Source: SHLJ01 sp041618535
GTDB taxonomy: Bacteria; Bacteroidota; Bacteroidia; Flavobacteriales; Flavobacteriaceae
Reading direction: 5' to 3'
Assembly (NCBI GenBank): GCA_041618535.1
Contig: JBFKFP010000142.1
Location: 1 to 7,369 of the forward strand
Length of the DNA: 7,369 bases
This document shows positions 5,518-7,369 of this stretch, in pieces. The translations under genes and the position numbers were made by a program. Each line of letters opens with the position of its first letter. Within the stretch, counting starts at the first letter, position 1. The notes beneath the pieces were generated by a model. It saw only the letters and a list, made by a program, of their open reading frames with translations. It was not told the DNA's origin and did no database searches.

Positions 5518-7369
5518 CTATTCGATCATCAACCGCTTTAATATTACATTTTTCTGATCAATAATCTTTAAAAGATAAACACCCGAAGGCCAATTCACGA
5601 GAATCTTTTCATACTCCCGGATCTTTGTTTTCATAAGAATTTGTCCGGCTAAATTAAACACACACAACTCAGAATCGCTTCTCAGGCCTACAATTTGGAA
5701 ACTGTTCGTGGCTGGATTTGGAAATACATTAATCTCTTTCCTTTCAATCTCTCCGTTAGACAGGGTATCCTCTGTACTGAAGGTTGCAGAAAGTGATGTT
5801 GAATTACCACACTCATCGGTCAGTGTAAATTCAACTTCACGCGATTCACCGCAGGAAATGGACGTTGAATTATTATGACTAACGGCAGGAAGCCCGCAAT
5901 TATCTGAACCTGAAAAGCTATTTAACCAGGATTGAAATTCAGCTTCGTAATCCTCCTCACACATCGCACTTCCATTAACAGGAGCATTTTCCCATGTGGG
6001 ATTAGTGCTGTCTACAACAGTGATCACCTGAACATGCGAACGTTCATTCCCACATGAATCGGTTGCAGTCCAGGTTCGATAAATAGTTGATTCACCCGGA
6101 CAACCTCCCGGAATAGTGCTTTCAATAAAACTTACCTCAGCCAAACCACAGTCATCCGAGGCTGTCAGGTTCTGAGGAGATGGAATATTATCACAATTGA
6201 CGGTCATATCTTCAGGAAGGGCTTCGTTAAAACCTGGTGCCAAAGTATCAGTCACGGTGATAGCCTGATTGTGAATTGTTTCATTACCACATTCATCTGT
6301 GGCAGTCCATGTACGGGTCATGACATATTCCCCTTCACAAGATCCCGGAGCCGTACTTTCAATAAAGGCTACCGTAGCAGTTCCGGCAGTATCAGATGCC
6401 GTGAGAGTTTCAGGGGATGGAATACTATCGCAACCAACCGAGATGTCTGGTGGTAAAGCTTCATTGAACACGGGTGCTGTAGTGTCTTCAACAATAAATA
6501 TCGCGGTCTTGGTTATTTCATTACCGCATTCGTCTGTTAGGGTAAATGTCACTGACTCAAAACCTGTTGATCCGCAATCATCACTGAGTCCCGAACTGTC
6601 ATTCGTGAGCGTAAGGGTCCCACAGGCACCTTGGCCGGAAAAGCTTCCAAGCCAATCCGAAAAGGCGTTTCCGGGGTCCGGAGTCCCATCAGCTTCAACT
6701 ATGGCATCTGCCGGTTCGGCTGTCCAGTATGGCGGGACAAAAGTAATTCTTCTTATATCACTAATCCCTATCTCTGTATAATACAGGAACCCATCAAGGG
6801 GATTTTGAGCCATATGAACAATACCTGCCCGATAACTGTGTGGAGCAAAAAGGGTTATATCATTGAACCAATTTTCACTTCCATCGTTCAACGATCCGGT
6901 TGCGATGAAATTTCTTGAATAGTCGGTAAAAAAATATTTGTCCTCGTAAAAGCTTCCAAGGGAACCATTTTTAAGATACACTCCTGCAACAGCGGCATTT
7001 CCATTAAACATATCACCTGTGGTTGGTGAGCCAGCTTCACCGATCTTGAAATCTAACGGAACTGCGCCGTTAAAAGAAGGAACCCTGGCATCAAAAGGCG
7101 GGCTTGGTCCGCCGTGCCTCCAGGTTACTTCAGGACGGTTGTGCTTAAATCTTCTCATTACCGGGTTGGGGTCATCTATCCAAGAGGCGGGTTGAATACA
7201 GTTGTCCTTGAACAGCTCGTTATTCTCATCGGCATTTGTGGTGTTGGTGTTCTGATAACTTACCAAAGCGGTTAAGCCTTCAAAAAGAGGCCACCCGGCG
7301 TTGAGGCCAGGCTTGTCAATAATGTGTAAATCTTCCCACGTATTCCAGCCTACATCCGCTACATGAAGA
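5518..7369 (-). CDS. Secreted PQQ-dependent sugar dehydrogenase-like protein with HYR-like repeats and T9SS sorting domain (N-terminus outside window)
   Basis: The minus-strand frame is open to the right edge, so the first part, including any signal peptide, is missing; a TTG at 7266 is internal. The visible protein begins LHVADVGWNTWEDLHI and continues GLNAGWPLFEG, the pattern of the glucose/sorbosone dehydrogenase (GSDH) beta-propeller. RPEVTWRHGG, FNGNAAVAGVYLKNG and YEDKYFFTDYSRNFI follow (46-120, counting the Leu/Met codon at 7266 as residue 1). Then come four domains of about 80 residues with repeated TDECGN or TDSCGN motifs (about 184-501). Last is a type A T9SS sorting domain (about 511-582) with VFPNPATNSFQI, VFNLAGQIL and SGVYLLKI. 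The protein is predicted to be exported through the Sec pathway and T9SS and secreted or surface-attached. PQQ binding and sugar oxidation cannot be judged because the catalytic part is outside the window. Confidence 0.88.
   Translation of the reverse strand, partial: LHVADVGWNTWEDLHIIDKPGLNAGWPLFEGLTALVSYQNTNTTNADENNELFKDNCIQPASWIDDPNPVMRRFKHNRPEVTWRHGGPSPPFDARVPSFNGAVPLDFKIGEAGSPTTGDMFNGNAAVAGVYLKNGSLGSFYEDKYFFTDYSRNFIATGSLNDGSENWFNDITLFAPHSYRAGIVHMAQNPLDGFLYYTEIGISDIRRITFVPPYWTAEPADAIVEADGTPDPGNAFSDWLGSFSGQGACGTLTLTNDSSGLSDDCGSTGFESVTFTLTDECGNEITKTAIFIVEDTTAPVFNEALPPDISVGCDSIPSPETLTASDTAGTATVAFIESTAPGSCEGEYVMTRTWTATDECGNETIHNQAITVTDTLAPGFNEALPEDMTVNCDNIPSPQNLTASDDCGLAEVSFIESTIPGGCPGESTIYRTWTATDSCGNERSHVQVITVVDSTNPTWENAPVNGSAMCEEDYEAEFQSWLNSFSGSDNCGLPAVSHNNSTSISCGESREVEFTLTDECGNSTSLSATFSTEDTLSNGEIERKEINVFPNPATNSFQIVGLRSDSELCVFNLAGQILMKTKIREYEKILVNWPSGVYLLKIIDQKNVILKRLMIE
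5764..6003 (-). repeat. HYR-like repeat R4 (type A, about 80 residues)
   Basis: This encodes about residues 422-501, just before the linker to the T9SS domain. Features are FQSWLNSFSGSDNCG, NNSTSISCG, VEFTLTDECGNS and FSTEDT, the same order as R1. Four cysteines are present (436, 457, 472, 486). Confidence 0.7.
6004..6240 (-). repeat. HYR-like repeat R3 (type B, 79 residues)
   Basis: This encodes residues 343-421, directly abutting R2 with the same period. It begins APGFNEALP, contains IPSPQNLTASDDCG, FIEST and RTWTATDSCGNE, and ends VVDST. Four cysteines (358, 373, 389, 405) are consistent with two disulfides in an extracellular immunoglobulin-like fold. Confidence 0.85.
6241..6477 (-). repeat. 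HYR-like repeat R2 (type B, 79 residues)
   Basis: This encodes residues 264-342 of the secreted dehydrogenase-like protein. It begins APVFNEALP, contains IPSPETLTASD, FIEST and RTWTATDECGNE, and ends TVTDTL. By my hand alignment 51 of 79 residues are identical to R3, with no gaps, indicating tandem duplication. It has three cysteines (279, 310, 326); the fourth position seen in R3 is Ala294. Confidence 0.85.
6478..6717 (-). repeat. HYR-like repeat R1 (type A, about 80 residues)
   Basis: This encodes about residues 184-263, directly after the propeller. Features are FSDWLGSFSG, LTNDSSGLSDDCG, VTFTLTDECGNE and an ending IVEDT. It resembles R4 more than R2 or R3. The start boundary is approximate, and the first cysteine of the R4 pattern is absent (Val190 is near that position), leaving three (215, 231, 247). 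Confidence 0.7.

Noticed and set aside
6271..6918. Several plus-strand open frames opposite the secreted dehydrogenase gene.
   Set aside because: They lie antisense to a strongly supported repeat protein and show no domain pattern; they are shadows caused by its codon composition.
1..7369. Mobile element, prophage, defence system, CRISPR or toxin-antitoxin pair.
   Set aside because: No transposase, integrase, terminal repeats, direct-repeat array or nuclease-like gene was found on either strand; all genes fit core or common flavobacterial families.

Overview
The window looks like ordinary chromosome from a marine-type member of the Flavobacteriaceae (Bacteroidota). The grounds are gliding-motility genes gldF/gldG, a secreted protein with a type IX secretion (T9SS) C-terminal sorting domain, flavobacterial HYR-like repeats, no Shine-Dalgarno sequences before the starts, and promoter motifs of the TAnnTTTG type. 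I cannot name the genus. No mobile element, CRISPR array, tRNA, rRNA or integration site was seen, and no gene-free stretch exceeds about 105 bases.

Layout. The left edge (1-199, minus) holds the first 66 codons of a PhoH-family ATPase with a TTG start. A divergent intergenic region (200-309) follows, with promoter-like motifs on both strands and a perfect 8-bp inverted repeat. Next is a tight plus-strand operon: a DUF62-type S-adenosylmethionine hydroxide adenosyltransferase (310-1146), a small antibiotic-biosynthesis-monooxygenase-fold protein (1151-1447), and one long reading frame that joins GldF and GldG (1450-3834). Gaps between these genes are only 2-4 bases. After an 84-base gap with its own promoter-like motif comes dnaN (3919-5037), the DNA polymerase III sliding clamp. 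A strong bidirectional hairpin terminator (5059-5088) separates it from convergent minus-strand genes: a small DUF4870 membrane protein (5116-5454) and the C-terminal part of a large secreted protein (5518-7369, N-terminus beyond the window). That protein combines a PQQ-dependent sugar dehydrogenase-like propeller, four HYR-like repeats in A-B-B-A order and a T9SS sorting domain.

How the genes relate. GldF and GldG are the membrane and periplasmic parts of the GldA-F-G ABC transporter needed for gliding in Flavobacterium. The last gene is a predicted T9SS cargo, and T9SS and gliding machinery are linked in this phylum. The two small-molecule or unknown genes ahead of gldFG are probably co-transcribed with it, but nothing in the sequence shows a functional link. 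The points most worth checking are the GldF-GldG fusion, the apparently substituted active-site positions in the SAM hydrolase, and the uneven cysteine content of the HYR-like repeats. I found no convincing undescribed system.
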